Positions 34,128-42,585 of a stretch of 64,000 bases of DNA are shown in pieces; position 1 is the stretch's first letter, and each line of letters starts with the position of its first letter. The notes under the pieces are model-generated. The model ran no database searches. It was not told where the DNA came from and saw only the letters and a program-made list of their open reading frames with translations. A program made the position numbers and the translations under genes. This DNA comes from Acidovorax sp. A79 (GTDB lineage: Bacteria; Pseudomonadota; Gammaproteobacteria; Burkholderiales; Burkholderiaceae_C). The DNA is taken from positions 1,439,001-1,503,000 of the forward strand of contig NZ_AP028672.1 of assembly GCF_041154505.1 (NCBI RefSeq), written 5' to 3'.

Positions 34128-34850
34128 CTACCTGCCTTCCCGGGACGGCACGCCGATGAGGATCTGGACGCGCCGGTTGAGCTGCCGGCCCTGCGGGTCG
34201 TCCCGGCCGTCCGGCGTGGTGTTGGGCGCCACGGGCTGGCGCTTGCCCTGGCCCTGCACAGCGGCCTGCCGGCCCGTCTGGCGGTGCAGTGCACGCGCCA
34301 CGGCCTCGGCGCGGCGCAGCGACAGGCTGTCGTTGTAGGCGTCAGTGCCTTTGCCATCGGTGTGGCCCACCACCGTGAGCGGCGCCGCCGCATAGCTCTT
34401 GATGAGTTCCGCCGCCTTGTCCAGCGAGGACGCCGCGTCCGCGCGCAGGTCGGATTTGTCGAAATCGAACAGCACGTCCGCCGGCAGGTCGATGGAGATG
34501 GCCTGCTCGGGCGTGGGCCGGGCCTTGAGCTCCGCCAGCAGGGCGCGCGTCTGCTCCAGCCGCTCCCTGGGCACCTCGGCCTCGCGCAGGATCGTTTGCG
34601 GCCCTGCGCTGCGCTGCAGCGTGGTGTCCTGCCGCCGTCCCACCAGCCCGCCCGCGGGCTCCTGCGCGCGCAGCGTGGTCGATGGCGCGCCCGATGCGGG
34701 CACCAGCCGCGTGGGCACGGCGCCCAGCGCCCGGCCGCTGCGCACGACCTCCAGCGCATGTGCCGGCCCGCAAGCCGCCAGCGCTACCAGCAGGGCGCAG
34801 GCCGGCGCGACGGCGTGCACCCCGGCGGCCGCCAAGCCCGGATGCCGCAT
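34128..34850 (-). CDS. OmpA-family outer-membrane lipoprotein
   Basis: A 240-residue protein. The signal ends in a lipobox-like LAAC, so it is probably an outer-membrane lipoprotein. A C-terminal OmpA peptidoglycan-binding domain occupies about residues 115-235 (DVLFDFDKSDLRADAASSLDKAAELIK, VVGHTDGKGTDAYNDSLSLRRAEAVARAL, NRRVQI), with the conserved Asp and Arg that bind diaminopimelate. Its ATG overlaps the TGA of the preceding lipoprotein gene (TGATG), indicating coupled synthesis. In this locus it may anchor the CsgG-like export complex to the cell wall (inference). Confidence 0.88.
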   Translation of the reverse strand: MRHPGLAAAGVHAVAPACALLVALAACGPAHALEVVRSGRALGAVPTRLVPASGAPSTTLRAQEPAGGLVGRRQDTTLQRSAGPQTILREAEVPRERLEQTRALLAELKARPTPEQAISIDLPADVLFDFDKSDLRADAASSLDKAAELIKSYAAAPLTVVGHTDGKGTDAYNDSLSLRRAEAVARALHRQTGRQAAVQGQGKRQPVAPNTTPDGRDDPQGRQLNRRVQILIGVPSREGR

Positions 34851-35449
34851 CAGCCGCCCTGCAGCGGCAGGTCGACGACCAGCCCCGGCGCCACGATGTT
34901 GTCGCCCTGGTTGCCATCGTTGAACACGAGCTTGAGCTTGCGCGCCGACGGCGCCACGGCGCCCATGAACACGAGCTGGCCGTCCAGCGTCTCGCCCTCG
35001 CGGATGGTGATGTCACGGTTGTTGTCGGGCCGCTTGATGTGCAAGCGGGCACCGCTCTCATCCTGCAGGTAGGTGTCGGCCAGGGCCAGCATGGTGGTGT
35101 CGGTGATGCGGTTGGCGAACGAGATGCTCACGTCGAGCACCGTCGCGTCCGCGCCGATCTCGACCGCCTTGACGCGCACCGTGACGCCCGCGGCGGCCAC
35201 GCCCTGGATGGACATGGGGACCTTCTTGGGCGTGGCGGCGGCTGGCGCGGCCGCCGGTGCCGGTGCTGGCGCTGCCTGGGTTGCAGGTGCAGTGGGTGCG
35301 GGGCCCGCGGCGGGCACGGGCGCGGTCGCTGCAGCCACCTGCGGCTCCGGCGCGCGCTCCTTGCACGCTGCCAGCACAACGGCGGCAGCGGCCACGGCCA
35401 GGGCCGCCCCCCTGCGCGATGGCGTCCACACGGGAGTCGTTGAATTCAT
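34850..35449 (-). CDS. Lipoprotein of unknown function in the fibre locus
   Basis: A 199-residue lipoprotein. The ATG at 35449 opens a signal ending VVLAAC. An Ala/Pro-rich linker follows (about residues 35-75), then a beta-rich domain of about 120 residues (GVTVRVKAVEIGADATVLDVSISFANRITD, GQLVFMGAVAPSARKLKLVFNDG). That pattern looks like a small immunoglobulin-like or DUF4352-like fold, though I cannot name the family. It lies between the collagen-like gene and the OmpA gene, and its stop overlaps the OmpA start. A structural or chaperone role in the outer envelope is plausible but unproven. Confidence 0.78.
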   Translation of the reverse strand: MNSTTPVWTPSRRGAALAVAAAAVVLAACKERAPEPQVAAATAPVPAAGPAPTAPATQAAPAPAPAAAPAAATPKKVPMSIQGVAAAGVTVRVKAVEIGADATVLDVSISFANRITDTTMLALADTYLQDESGARLHIKRPDNNRDITIREGETLDGQLVFMGAVAPSARKLKLVFNDGNQGDNIVAPGLVVDLPLQGG

Positions 35450-35547
35450 GGTGTCTGGTGCTCCTGGTTCATCAATCACTGTCCATGGTGGTTGCCGTGG
35501 CGCGGTTTGCGAGGTGGCCTGCGGAACGGCGGGTCGGGCGCCACGCA

Positions 35548-36009
35548 TCAGCGAATGCGGATGCTGTTGGTCTGGCCCGCAGCCCCCCCTGCCTTCGGGG
35601 GCTGCGGGCAAGCGCCGGTGCGCACGTCATTCGCATTGCGGCCCTGCACGATGACCGTGCGGCCCTCCAGGCGCGCGCCCGATACGTCCACGCTGTTGAC
35701 GGAGGCCGAGCCATCCGCGGCGCAACGTGTGCCGGACGCGGTATTGCCCGAGACCTCAATGCGGTTGCCCGCGCCCGCGCCGCTGGCAGCGCTGGTGGCA
35801 GGCTGCACTGGCGCGGCAGGCCGTGGCACGGGGTTCGCGCGGCCCTGGCGAAGCGGGTCCAGCGGCCCGGCGCGCTCGGGCCCGATGGGCCCCACGGGGC
35901 CGACCGGACCCACGGGCCCCACCGGGCCTGCGGCCCGGACCGTGGCACACGCCAGCAGCAACAGCAGCGCGAACAATGATGTGCCGTTCATGGTGGGAAA
36001 ACCTCGCAT
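35548..36009 (-). CDS. Exported collagen-like protein with one fibre-type repeat
   Basis: A 153-residue exported protein (147 from an internal ATG at 35991). The upstream ATG at 36009 overlaps the previous stop (TGATG). After the signal comes a collagen-like run, GPVGPVGPVGPVGPIGPERAG, then a linker. The rest holds a unit matching the locus's repeat: IEVSGNTAS, then SVNSVDVSGARLEGRTVIVQGRNANDV. That is the same register as NSVNITGSKIRNSDITVSGNEATDI in the 119-residue protein encoded at 42226-42585. This shared motif marks it as a likely minor fibre subunit or adaptor rather than a machine part (inference). Two cysteines lie in the C-terminal half. Confidence 0.75.
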   Translation of the reverse strand: MRGFPTMNGTSLFALLLLLACATVRAAGPVGPVGPVGPVGPIGPERAGPLDPLRQGRANPVPRPAAPVQPATSAASGAGAGNRIEVSGNTASGTRCAADGSASVNSVDVSGARLEGRTVIVQGRNANDVRTGACPQPPKAGGAAGQTNSIRIR

Positions 36010-36809
36010 CAGGGCGGTGCCTTTCCGGGCGTTCCAGGCAAGCTGCCCCCAGGCACCGCAGCCGGCGCCGGCGCACCCGAGGCCGGGCGGGGCACGGCCG
36101 ACATGCCCGGCAGGACGGAACCCGGCCGAACGGCCCCCGCCGCCGCGGGCCGCGGGTCACCGCCTTTGTCGGAGCCCTCCCCCGCGGCCTGGCGCTGGAT
36201 GCGCGCCTCCAGTTCCGATGCGAAGCGCTCGGCCAGGGCCACTTCTTCCACGGCCATTTCCGCGCCCAGTTCGTTGATCACCGACACCACATTGCGGTGG
36301 GTGCCGGTGTCGGGCTGGCTCATGCGCTCCAGCAGGCGTGCATAGCCCAGGGCCCGCACGTTGTCCTTGGGAACGCCCTGGCCCTTGCGGTTCATCTCCG
36401 TCAGGCGCTGCATCGCGCGCGGATCGCCGCGCACGGCGGCCAGCAGGTACCAGCGGTAGGCCTGGCCCATGTCGCCCAGGCCGGACCGGGGGTTCTGGTA
36501 CGCATCGCCCACGAACGAAAGCAGCTGCGGGTTCTGCGTGTTCAGGGCTTCGCGCTTCAGGCGCTCGAGCTCGTTGCGGTAGATCGGCCCCTGGCAGCCC
36601 AGCTCGGCCACGCCGCGCTCCAGCGCCTCGTTGCACGCTTCGAGGAAACGCGCACCCGCCGTGGCCCCGGGGGCCGCCGCCTGCTGTGCCGGCGCGGGTG
36701 CAGGCGGCGGCGGAGCGGCCGGCGGCAGCTGCGCGAAGGCGGGCGCATGCAGGGCAGCCCCCACCACCCAGGGCGCGCAGCGGTAGAACATGCGGGCGCC
36801 ACGCATCAT
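36009..36809 (-). CDS. Exported Sel1-like repeat protein
   Basis: A 266-residue exported protein with a signal ending near AFAQ (residue 27), a Pro/Ala-rich linker and a helical middle with Sel1-like repeats (GDMGQAYRWYLLAAVRGDPRAMQRLTEMNRKGQGVPKDNVRALGYARLLE, about residues 108-160). Sel1 repeats mediate protein-protein contacts. The tail is Pro/Gly-rich. Its ATG overlaps the stop of the CsgG-like gene by four bases (ATGA), so the two are translated together. I infer a periplasmic scaffold or assembly factor for the export channel. The exact role is unknown. Confidence 0.8.
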   Translation of the reverse strand: MMRGARMFYRCAPWVVGAALHAPAFAQLPPAAPPPPAPAPAQQAAAPGATAGARFLEACNEALERGVAELGCQGPIYRNELERLKREALNTQNPQLLSFVGDAYQNPRSGLGDMGQAYRWYLLAAVRGDPRAMQRLTEMNRKGQGVPKDNVRALGYARLLERMSQPDTGTHRNVVSVINELGAEMAVEEVALAERFASELEARIQRQAAGEGSDKGGDPRPAAAGAVRPGSVLPGMSAVPRPASGAPAPAAVPGGSLPGTPGKAPP

Positions 36810-37966
36810 GTGCCAGCCTTCGTGCCCGCCGGGGTGCCGCCGGGGGCCGGCGCCGCACCGGCCAACGCGGGTGCCTGCGCCGTGTCCCAGGCCATGGGCA
36901 CACCAAAGAACAGGGGCTCAAAACCCTGCCAGGTCATCACGTCCACGGCGCCCAGGGAGGGGTACCGCTGCGCATACACCTTCTCCAGCGCCTGCCGGGT
37001 CTCGTCGTCGTATTTCTGCGTCACCTGCACCGGCTCGCCGTACTTGCGCAGCGTCACCTGGATCAGCCCCAGCTTGAGCTCGGGCGTCAGCCCGTTGTAG
37101 GCCGCGCGCATGTTCTCCACCACCACGGGGTCCGGCGTGCCGTTGGGAATGCAGCGCCAGTACGGCGTGTTGGTGGCCTTGCCGATCAGCTCCAGCACGC
37201 TCAGATCCACCAGCGTGCGGATGGCCGAATGGCGCCCCTGCAGGTACTTGCCTTCCAGCTTGAAGCCGAAGGCATCGCCGTAAAAGCCCAGGCTGGCGTT
37301 GTCCTCGGAGCTGAAGTTGAGCACCTTGACCACGTTGGAGGCCTGCACCTGGGGCACCATCTGCTGCGTGGAGAAACTCACGAGGTTCAGGTCCAGCGCC
37401 AGTGCCGAATAAATGGCCGTGCGCTTGATGTCGCCTCCCAGCGTGGTCTTGCCGTTGCCCTTGCCGAACTCGATGCCCGCCGAATTCACGCGCCCCGCGC
37501 CCGCGATGGCACGGTCGAACTCCGTGAGCGCCCCCGTGATCAGGAAGTCCGGCATGGTCACGCCAAACTTGGCGCCCAGCTGGGCCTGCGACACCAGGTA
37601 GTCCGGGTGGTAGGGCACATAGACCACGCGCGCACCGATGCGGTTGACGGCCGTGCGCACCATCTCGGTGATGTCGCCGGGAATCTCCGCCCCCACGAGC
37701 GGGCTGGAGAGGTTGGTGGCATCCAGGATGCTGCGCGTCTGCATGTAGATGACGGGATCACCTTCCTTGTAGACATTGAGCATGCGCCCGAAGCGGCCGA
37801 GCGCCAGCGCGTAGGGGCTCAGGTTGGTGACCGGCAGCAGCTTGTCGGCCTCGCGCTCCTGCAGCAGCGTATTGGCGTCCTTGAGGGCGTTTTCCGTGGA
37901 TGCACAGCCAGCGAGCGTGGCCACTGCCAGCGCCAGCGCTCCCCATCGCAATGTTCTTTTCGTCAT
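36806..37966 (-). CDS. CsgG/HfaB-like outer-membrane secretion lipoprotein
   Basis: A 386-residue lipoprotein (signal MTKRTLRWGALALAVATLAGC). After residue 60 the pattern fits the CsgG/HfaB family: MVRTAVNRIGARVVYVPY; PDFLITGALTEFD (CsgG: IMVEGSIIGYES); an amphipathic loop region rich in Gly (SAGIEFGKGNGKTTLGGD); ALALDLNLVSFSTQQMVPQVQASNVVKVL (CsgG: IAVNLRVVNVSTGEILSSVNTSKTIL); and LSVLELIGKATNTPYWRC. CsgG forms a nonameric channel that exports curli subunits. This protein is longer than CsgG (277) because of its N- and C-terminal extensions. It sits in an operon with repeat-rich exported proteins, its probable cargo. The family assignment is my alignment by eye and should be confirmed by profile search. 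Confidence 0.75.
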   Translation of the reverse strand: MTKRTLRWGALALAVATLAGCASTENALKDANTLLQEREADKLLPVTNLSPYALALGRFGRMLNVYKEGDPVIYMQTRSILDATNLSSPLVGAEIPGDITEMVRTAVNRIGARVVYVPYHPDYLVSQAQLGAKFGVTMPDFLITGALTEFDRAIAGAGRVNSAGIEFGKGNGKTTLGGDIKRTAIYSALALDLNLVSFSTQQMVPQVQASNVVKVLNFSSEDNASLGFYGDAFGFKLEGKYLQGRHSAIRTLVDLSVLELIGKATNTPYWRCIPNGTPDPVVVENMRAAYNGLTPELKLGLIQVTLRKYGEPVQVTQKYDDETRQALEKVYAQRYPSLGAVDVMTWQGFEPLFFGVPMAWDTAQAPALAGAAPAPGGTPAGTKAGT

Positions 37967-38037
37967 GGTTCTTTGTTGTGGTGGTGGTATCAAAAGCCCC
38001 GCTCTCCCGGGGCTGCAAGGCAGAAGGCCCGCGGCCG

Positions 38038-38496
38038 TCAGCGGCCGGAATTGAGGACGGTGATGTTTTCCACGCCCTTGCCTTCCACGTACAGCGTCAC
38101 GTTGCCGTTCACGTTGCCCTGGATCACGGGGCTGGCGATGCGCAGCGTGCCGTCGGGCGCGCGCTGCACATCGGAATACGTGGAACGGATCACGATGTTC
38201 TTTTGCCCGTCGGGCAGCTTCAGCGTGCCGTCGGGCTGCACCAGCGCGCTCTGGTCCACCAGCGTGTTCTGCGAGATGGCGCGGTTCACGCGGGCCTTGG
38301 CACTCACCGACGGATAGACCCCGTCGTTGAGCCGCACACCGCTTTGCGCCATGTCCTTGTAGGCGCCCAGCTGTTCGCCGTAGTTCACCAGCTGGGCCTG
38401 CGCGCCGGCGCCCATCAGCGCCAGTGCCCCTGCCCCGCACCAAAGGCCCAGGGCGCGCAGCGTGCGCCGATGGGAGTTTTCGTCCAGATTTTTCAT
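38038..38496 (-). CDS. Small exported protein between cargo and channel genes
   Basis: A 152-residue exported protein. The ATG at 38496 follows GGAG at five bases. The signal ends near AGAQAQ (about residue 35). The mature part begins LVNYGEQLGAYKDMAQSGV and ends GNVNGNVTLYVEGKGVENITVLNSG, a beta-rich N/G/V sequence. It is encoded immediately before the CsgG-like gene. By position it could be a CsgE/CsgF-like accessory or an HfaA-like small subunit, but I recognise no firm homology to any of them. The absence of the GN-anchored 30-residue repeat separates it from the cargo proteins. Confidence 0.72.
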   Translation of the reverse strand: MKNLDENSHRRTLRALGLWCGAGALALMGAGAQAQLVNYGEQLGAYKDMAQSGVRLNDGVYPSVSAKARVNRAISQNTLVDQSALVQPDGTLKLPDGQKNIVIRSTYSDVQRAPDGTLRIASPVIQGNVNGNVTLYVEGKGVENITVLNSGR

Positions 38497-38560
38497 TGCG
38501 ACTCCTTCATCCACTGAAAACCAAAAACGCGCCGCTGCGCACCCGCCAGGCAGCGCCGCC

Positions 38561-41500
38561 CTACATGCTGAGCAGGTTCACGGCCGGCAGCACCGTGACG
38601 GACTGGTTCACCACGCCCGTTGAGGGGATGGCGTACGTGTAGCCGGGATTGGCGGCAAAAGGGGTGTTGCCCGCCACGCCGACCACGCCGGTGATGGCTC
38701 CGCCCACATTGCGCACGCTGCCAGAGGTCATGCCCGCCGCCGCGGCCGACATGTTTCCGACGATGGTCACCGCGCCGGTGATCACCCCCTGGTTGACCAC
38801 CGAGTTGGACACGCCGCCCACGGCCGCATGGCCCTGGTTGCCGGCGATCACGACCGTGCCCGCCATCACGCCGTGGTTCACCAGCGAGTTGACCGTGCCG
38901 CCCAGCGTGGCGCTGCCCCGGTTGCCCGCGATCAACACCCGGCCCGAGAGCTGGCCCCGGTTGTCCACGCTGTTGACAGTGCCGCCGCCCGTGGCATTGC
39001 CCTGGTTGCCGGTCACCACGACCTGCGCGCCCGCCATGCTGCCGCTGTTGTTCACCCCGTTGACAAGGCCGCCGCCGCTGGCCCGGCCCGTGTTGCCCGC
39101 GATCAGGATCTGGCTGCCCTTGATGGAGCCCGATCCCGTGACGCTGTTGACCTTGCTGCTGGCACCCTGCGCACTGGCCTGGTTGCCCAGGATGGTGATG
39201 CTCGACGCCGTGATGCTCCCCCCGCCGCGCACGCTGTTGGCCAGCCCGCCGCTGGCCGACCCCGCGTTGCCGATGATGGTGATCTGGCTGCCCGAGATGC
39301 GGCCATCGCCCACCACGCTGTTGATCGCCCCGCCATCCCGCGCCGAGCCCTGGTTGCCCAGGATGGTGATGCTGCCGCCCTGCAGCGTGCCCGCGATGTC
39401 CACGCTGTTGGCCACCCCCTGCTCGCCCGAGCCCTGGTTGGCGGTCACGGTGACCGACGAGCCGGCCACGCGCCCACGGCCCTGCGCGCGCACGCTGTTG
39501 GCCAGCCCGTCCCGGCCGGCGGCGCGGGCGCTGCCCTGGTTGGCCACCACCTGCACCGCGCTGCCCTGCAGCGTCCCGTCGGCCTGCACGCTGTTGGCCA
39601 GCGCCGTGCTGCCCTGCTCGGCCTGGGTGGACACCGCCGTGTTGGCGGCCACCAGCGCCTGAACCCCGTCCACGCGGCCACCGGAGCCCTGCGAAAAACT
39701 GTTGGCCGCCGCCAGGCCCTCGGTGGCGAACACACGCCCCGCCGTGTTGCCCATCAGCTGCAGGCTGGCCGCGCGCATGTCCCCCAGCACCTGGATGGCG
39801 TTGGCATTGGCCTGCCCCACGCCCCTGCCAAACGCGGCAAAGCCGCCCACCGTGCCCTCGCGCCCTTCGCTGCGCACGTCGGCCGCCGTGTTGCCCGCGA
39901 GCGTCAGCGTGCTGGCCTCCACGCGGCCCTGGGCGTTGACCGACAGCGCATTGGCGTTGATGCGGCCACCGTCCGCGTTCAGCTGCCGGGCCGTATTGCC
40001 CACCACCTGCAGGGTGCTGCGGGCCAGCGCCGTGGCGCCCGAGCCATCCATGTACAGCCCGTTGGCCGCCAGCACGCCATTGGACTTGGTGCCCACGCCC
40101 AGTGCCTGCGCGCCACTGCCGGCGGCGCGGATGTCCTCGCCCGTGTTGCCCGCGATGACCACCGGGCTGCCCTGCACCCGCGCGCCACGGTAGGCCGCCA
40201 GCGCATTGACCAGGGCGGTGCCTCCGGGCGCGTGCACGCCGCGCGCGGAGTTCCCGGCGATCAGCCAGGGCGACGATGCATCCACCAGCGCATCGTCGTG
40301 CAGCACCAGGGCATTGGCGGCGGCCCGCGCGCGGCTCTCGCGCCCGGCCAGCCCCCCCGCGCCGGAGACCGAATCCGCCGCGGTGCTCATGTCGCTGGCC
40401 GTGTTGCCGCTCAGCACACCCGCCGCCGACAGGCGCGAGGGCGCGCCCGCGCCGTTTTCCAATGCAATGCTGTTGGCCAGCAGCGCGCCTCCGCGTGCCG
40501 TCAGCCGCGATGCGGTGTTGCCCGCCAGCGTCAGCGTCTGCGCATCAAGCTGCGACCCCGTGACCGCCAGCGTGTTCGCCAGCGCGGCCGACTGCTGGCT
40601 GGCCGAAAACAGAAGCCCCCCGCCCGCCTGCGCCGCATAGCCGGTGGACCGCACCCCGTCGGCTCGGTTGCCCGCCAGGGTCAGGGCGGTGTCCTGCACG
40701 CGGCCCTCGCTCACCATCAGCGTGTTGGCCGCGGCCAGCCCGCCCGAGCCCGTGATGGCCTGGCCGTGGTTCCCGCTGACGGTGACGGCGGCGCGCTCCA
40801 GCGTGGACTGGTGGTCCGCCACCACGGTGTTGGCCAGTGCGCGGCCGTTGCGCTCCAGGGCGCCGACGAGGCCACCGCCAATGGTGCCCGAGCCTGCGGC
40901 CGTGCGCACCTGGTCGGCCACGTTGCCCGCCAGCAGCACGGTGCCAGCCCGCACGGTCGCGTTGTCCAGCCACAGGCTGTTGGCCGCCGCCCCGCCCCCG
41001 GTCGCGACCACATCGCGCGCCTGGTTGCCGCTGAGGCGGTGCACGGGCCCCTCGGCCAGTTCGCCCCGGGTCACGGAGATGGTGTTGGCCAGGGCCGAGG
41101 CGGACACCCGCACGTCGGCCAGCGCCCCGCCGAGAATGGATCCTTCACCGCCCCAGGCCTGCACGTTGCGTGCGGTATTGCCCGAAACGCCCGCCTGGTA
41201 GCCCGCCGAACCGGCGAGCTTGTGGTCGGAAAAGCTGATGCTGTTGGCCAGGGCGCTGCCGCCCGTCGCGATGACCTGGGCCGCTTCATTGCCCGCCAGG
41301 ACCAGTTGCGCGCCCTTGAGCTCACTCGACGCCAGGGTGACCGCGTTGGCCGCAGCCACCCCCGTCAGATCCACCTGGGCAATGGTGCCGCGCCCCACGC
41401 CGGCGCTGCCGCCGCCTGCGCGCACGTCCTGCGCGCGGTTGCCGGTGTGCAGGATGCGGGTGTCCTCCAGGGTGGACCGGGCCGCGGTGAGCGCATTGGC

Positions 41501-42139
41501 GAGCGCTGATCCGCCGATGGAGGTGACGCCACGGGCCTCGTTGCCGACCAGCGCCACCTCGGAATTGCGCACGTCGGTCGCATCCAGCAGCACGCTGTTG
41601 GCCGTGGCGCGGCCGGGCATCTGCAGCGAACCGGTGCCCAGCAGCACCTCGGACTTGGCGCCGAAGGCCGCGACGTCGGCCGCGCGGTTGCCCTGCACGA
41701 TCAGGCGGCTCGCCGTGAGCTGCTTCGTACCCGTGGCGCTGGCCGCCAGCACCATGTTGGCGGTGGCGGCACCGCCCAGGGCGTGCACGAAGCCCGTTAC
41801 CTGGTTGCCCAGCACCTGCACCTGGGACTGGCGCACGTCCATCGCTGCCAGGCCGATGCCGTTGGCCTGCGCGGTGCCCGCCAGGTCCACGCGCATGCCG
41901 ACATTGGCCAGGGCGGAGCCCTTGCCGCCGGTGGAGATCACCGGTCCCGTGGAGCGGTTGCCGAGCACCTGGATCTGGCTGCCCGCGTCCACCTGCGTGC
42001 CGGCACTGTTCTTGTGCCAGCCCACCCCGGCGAGCATGGACTCCTGCGCCTGACCGCGCAGCGGCGCCAGGGCCACGGAAAGACCGAGCAGCCAGAGCGC
42101 CGCGGCTTCATGGCGTTGCGTCTTGCGCGTTGTGTGCAC
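38561..42139 (-). CDS. Giant repeat-built exported protein, putative main cargo of the CsgG-like channel
   Basis: A 1192-residue protein starting at GTG (42139), with a signal peptide ending near GQAQ (residue 32). The rest is about 30 repeats, each anchored on a hydrophobic beta strand plus GN (for example TLTLAGN, SITILGN, QILIAGN), followed by a variable A/S turn, GG and an ANS/NSV step. The first 18 units are long (about 35-60 residues, often with ALANS); the last 12 are short (about 25-33, GS-rich, INSV). No cysteine was seen and aromatics are rare. The pattern suggests a beta-solenoid or amyloid-like fibre subunit or a long surface adhesin (inference). No TpsA, autotransporter or IPTL tail is present, which supports export by the adjacent CsgG-like channel. 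Confidence 0.85.
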   Translation of the reverse strand: MHTTRKTQRHEAAALWLLGLSVALAPLRGQAQESMLAGVGWHKNSAGTQVDAGSQIQVLGNRSTGPVISTGGKGSALANVGMRVDLAGTAQANGIGLAAMDVRQSQVQVLGNQVTGFVHALGGAATANMVLAASATGTKQLTASRLIVQGNRAADVAAFGAKSEVLLGTGSLQMPGRATANSVLLDATDVRNSEVALVGNEARGVTSIGGSALANALTAARSTLEDTRILHTGNRAQDVRAGGGSAGVGRGTIAQVDLTGVAAANAVTLASSELKGAQLVLAGNEAAQVIATGGSALANSISFSDHKLAGSAGYQAGVSGNTARNVQAWGGEGSILGGALADVRVSASALANTISVTRGELAEGPVHRLSGNQARDVVATGGGAAANSLWLDNATVRAGTVLLAGNVADQVRTAAGSGTIGGGLVGALERNGRALANTVVADHQSTLERAAVTVSGNHGQAITGSGGLAAANTLMVSEGRVQDTALTLAGNRADGVRSTGYAAQAGGGLLFSASQQSAALANTLAVTGSQLDAQTLTLAGNTASRLTARGGALLANSIALENGAGAPSRLSAAGVLSGNTASDMSTAADSVSGAGGLAGRESRARAAANALVLHDDALVDASSPWLIAGNSARGVHAPGGTALVNALAAYRGARVQGSPVVIAGNTGEDIRAAGSGAQALGVGTKSNGVLAANGLYMDGSGATALARSTLQVVGNTARQLNADGGRINANALSVNAQGRVEASTLTLAGNTAADVRSEGREGTVGGFAAFGRGVGQANANAIQVLGDMRAASLQLMGNTAGRVFATEGLAAANSFSQGSGGRVDGVQALVAANTAVSTQAEQGSTALANSVQADGTLQGSAVQVVANQGSARAAGRDGLANSVRAQGRGRVAGSSVTVTANQGSGEQGVANSVDIAGTLQGGSITILGNQGSARDGGAINSVVGDGRISGSQITIIGNAGSASGGLANSVRGGGSITASSITILGNQASAQGASSKVNSVTGSGSIKGSQILIAGNTGRASGGGLVNGVNNSGSMAGAQVVVTGNQGNATGGGTVNSVDNRGQLSGRVLIAGNRGSATLGGTVNSLVNHGVMAGTVVIAGNQGHAAVGGVSNSVVNQGVITGAVTIVGNMSAAAAGMTSGSVRNVGGAITGVVGVAGNTPFAANPGYTYAIPSTGVVNQSVTVLPAVNLLSM

Positions 42140-42225
42140 TCACAGCCCCTTTTCTGGATGGATAGGGATGGTCGGACGGCTTGCGGTCCGGCCGGCGGTT
42201 GCCGGACGGACCCGCGGCACGCCGG

Positions 42226-42585
42226 TCAGTTGATGTTGACGCTGTTCACGTTGGCCGTGCCGCCGATGGCCTTGATGTCGGTGGCTTCGTTGCCGCTCAC
42301 GGTGATGTCCGAGTTGCGGATCTTGGAGCCGGTGATGTTGACGCTATTGACGTTGGCCACGCCTTCCATCGAGATCTCGGCCACCTTGATGCCGGCCTTG
42401 CCGCCGCCAGCGATGACGTTGGTGGCCTTGTTGTTGGTGACGGTGATGCGGCTGTTGGTCACTTCGGAGCCGGCGGAGCCCTTGCCCGAGATCAGGCCGG
42501 GAATCGCGACGTTGCCGCTCTGGGCGAAAGCTGCGCTGCAGGTAAATGCGAGTGCTGCGACGGTGGTAATGGCAAGTTTGCGCAT
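42226..42585 (-). CDS. Small repeat protein, putative fibre subunit or nucleator
   Basis: A 119-residue exported protein and first gene of the operon, with AAGGATT eight bases before the ATG at 42585. The signal is MRKLAITTVAALAFTCSAAFAQ. The mature 97 residues contain two copies of the locus repeat: SRITVTNNKATNVIAGGGKAG with ANVNSVNITGSKI, then SDITVSGNEATDIKAIGGTANVNSVNIN. Size, position, signal and repeat make it look like a curlin-type major subunit or nucleator, while the 1192-residue protein downstream has 30 related units. It is not a CsgA homologue in the strict sense (no SxxxxxNxAxVxQxG units). Confidence 0.82.
   Translation of the reverse strand: MRKLAITTVAALAFTCSAAFAQSGNVAIPGLISGKGSAGSEVTNSRITVTNNKATNVIAGGGKAGIKVAEISMEGVANVNSVNITGSKIRNSDITVSGNEATDIKAIGGTANVNSVNIN

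Noticed and set aside
38828..41509. 893-codon open frame antisense to the giant repeat protein
   Set aside because: It mirrors the repetition of the sense gene, and has no signal, motif or start context.
38561..42139. Regularly spaced similar units looking like a CRISPR or tandem DNA repeat array
   Set aside because: The units vary in length and base sequence, keep one open reading frame throughout and encode a protein with a signal peptide. The repetition is at the protein level.
38561..42139. Reading the giant protein as an autotransporter or two-partner TpsA adhesin
   Set aside because: There is no C-terminal beta-barrel, no TPS secretion domain at the N-terminus and no TpsB gene nearby. 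The adjacent CsgG-like gene is the better export candidate.
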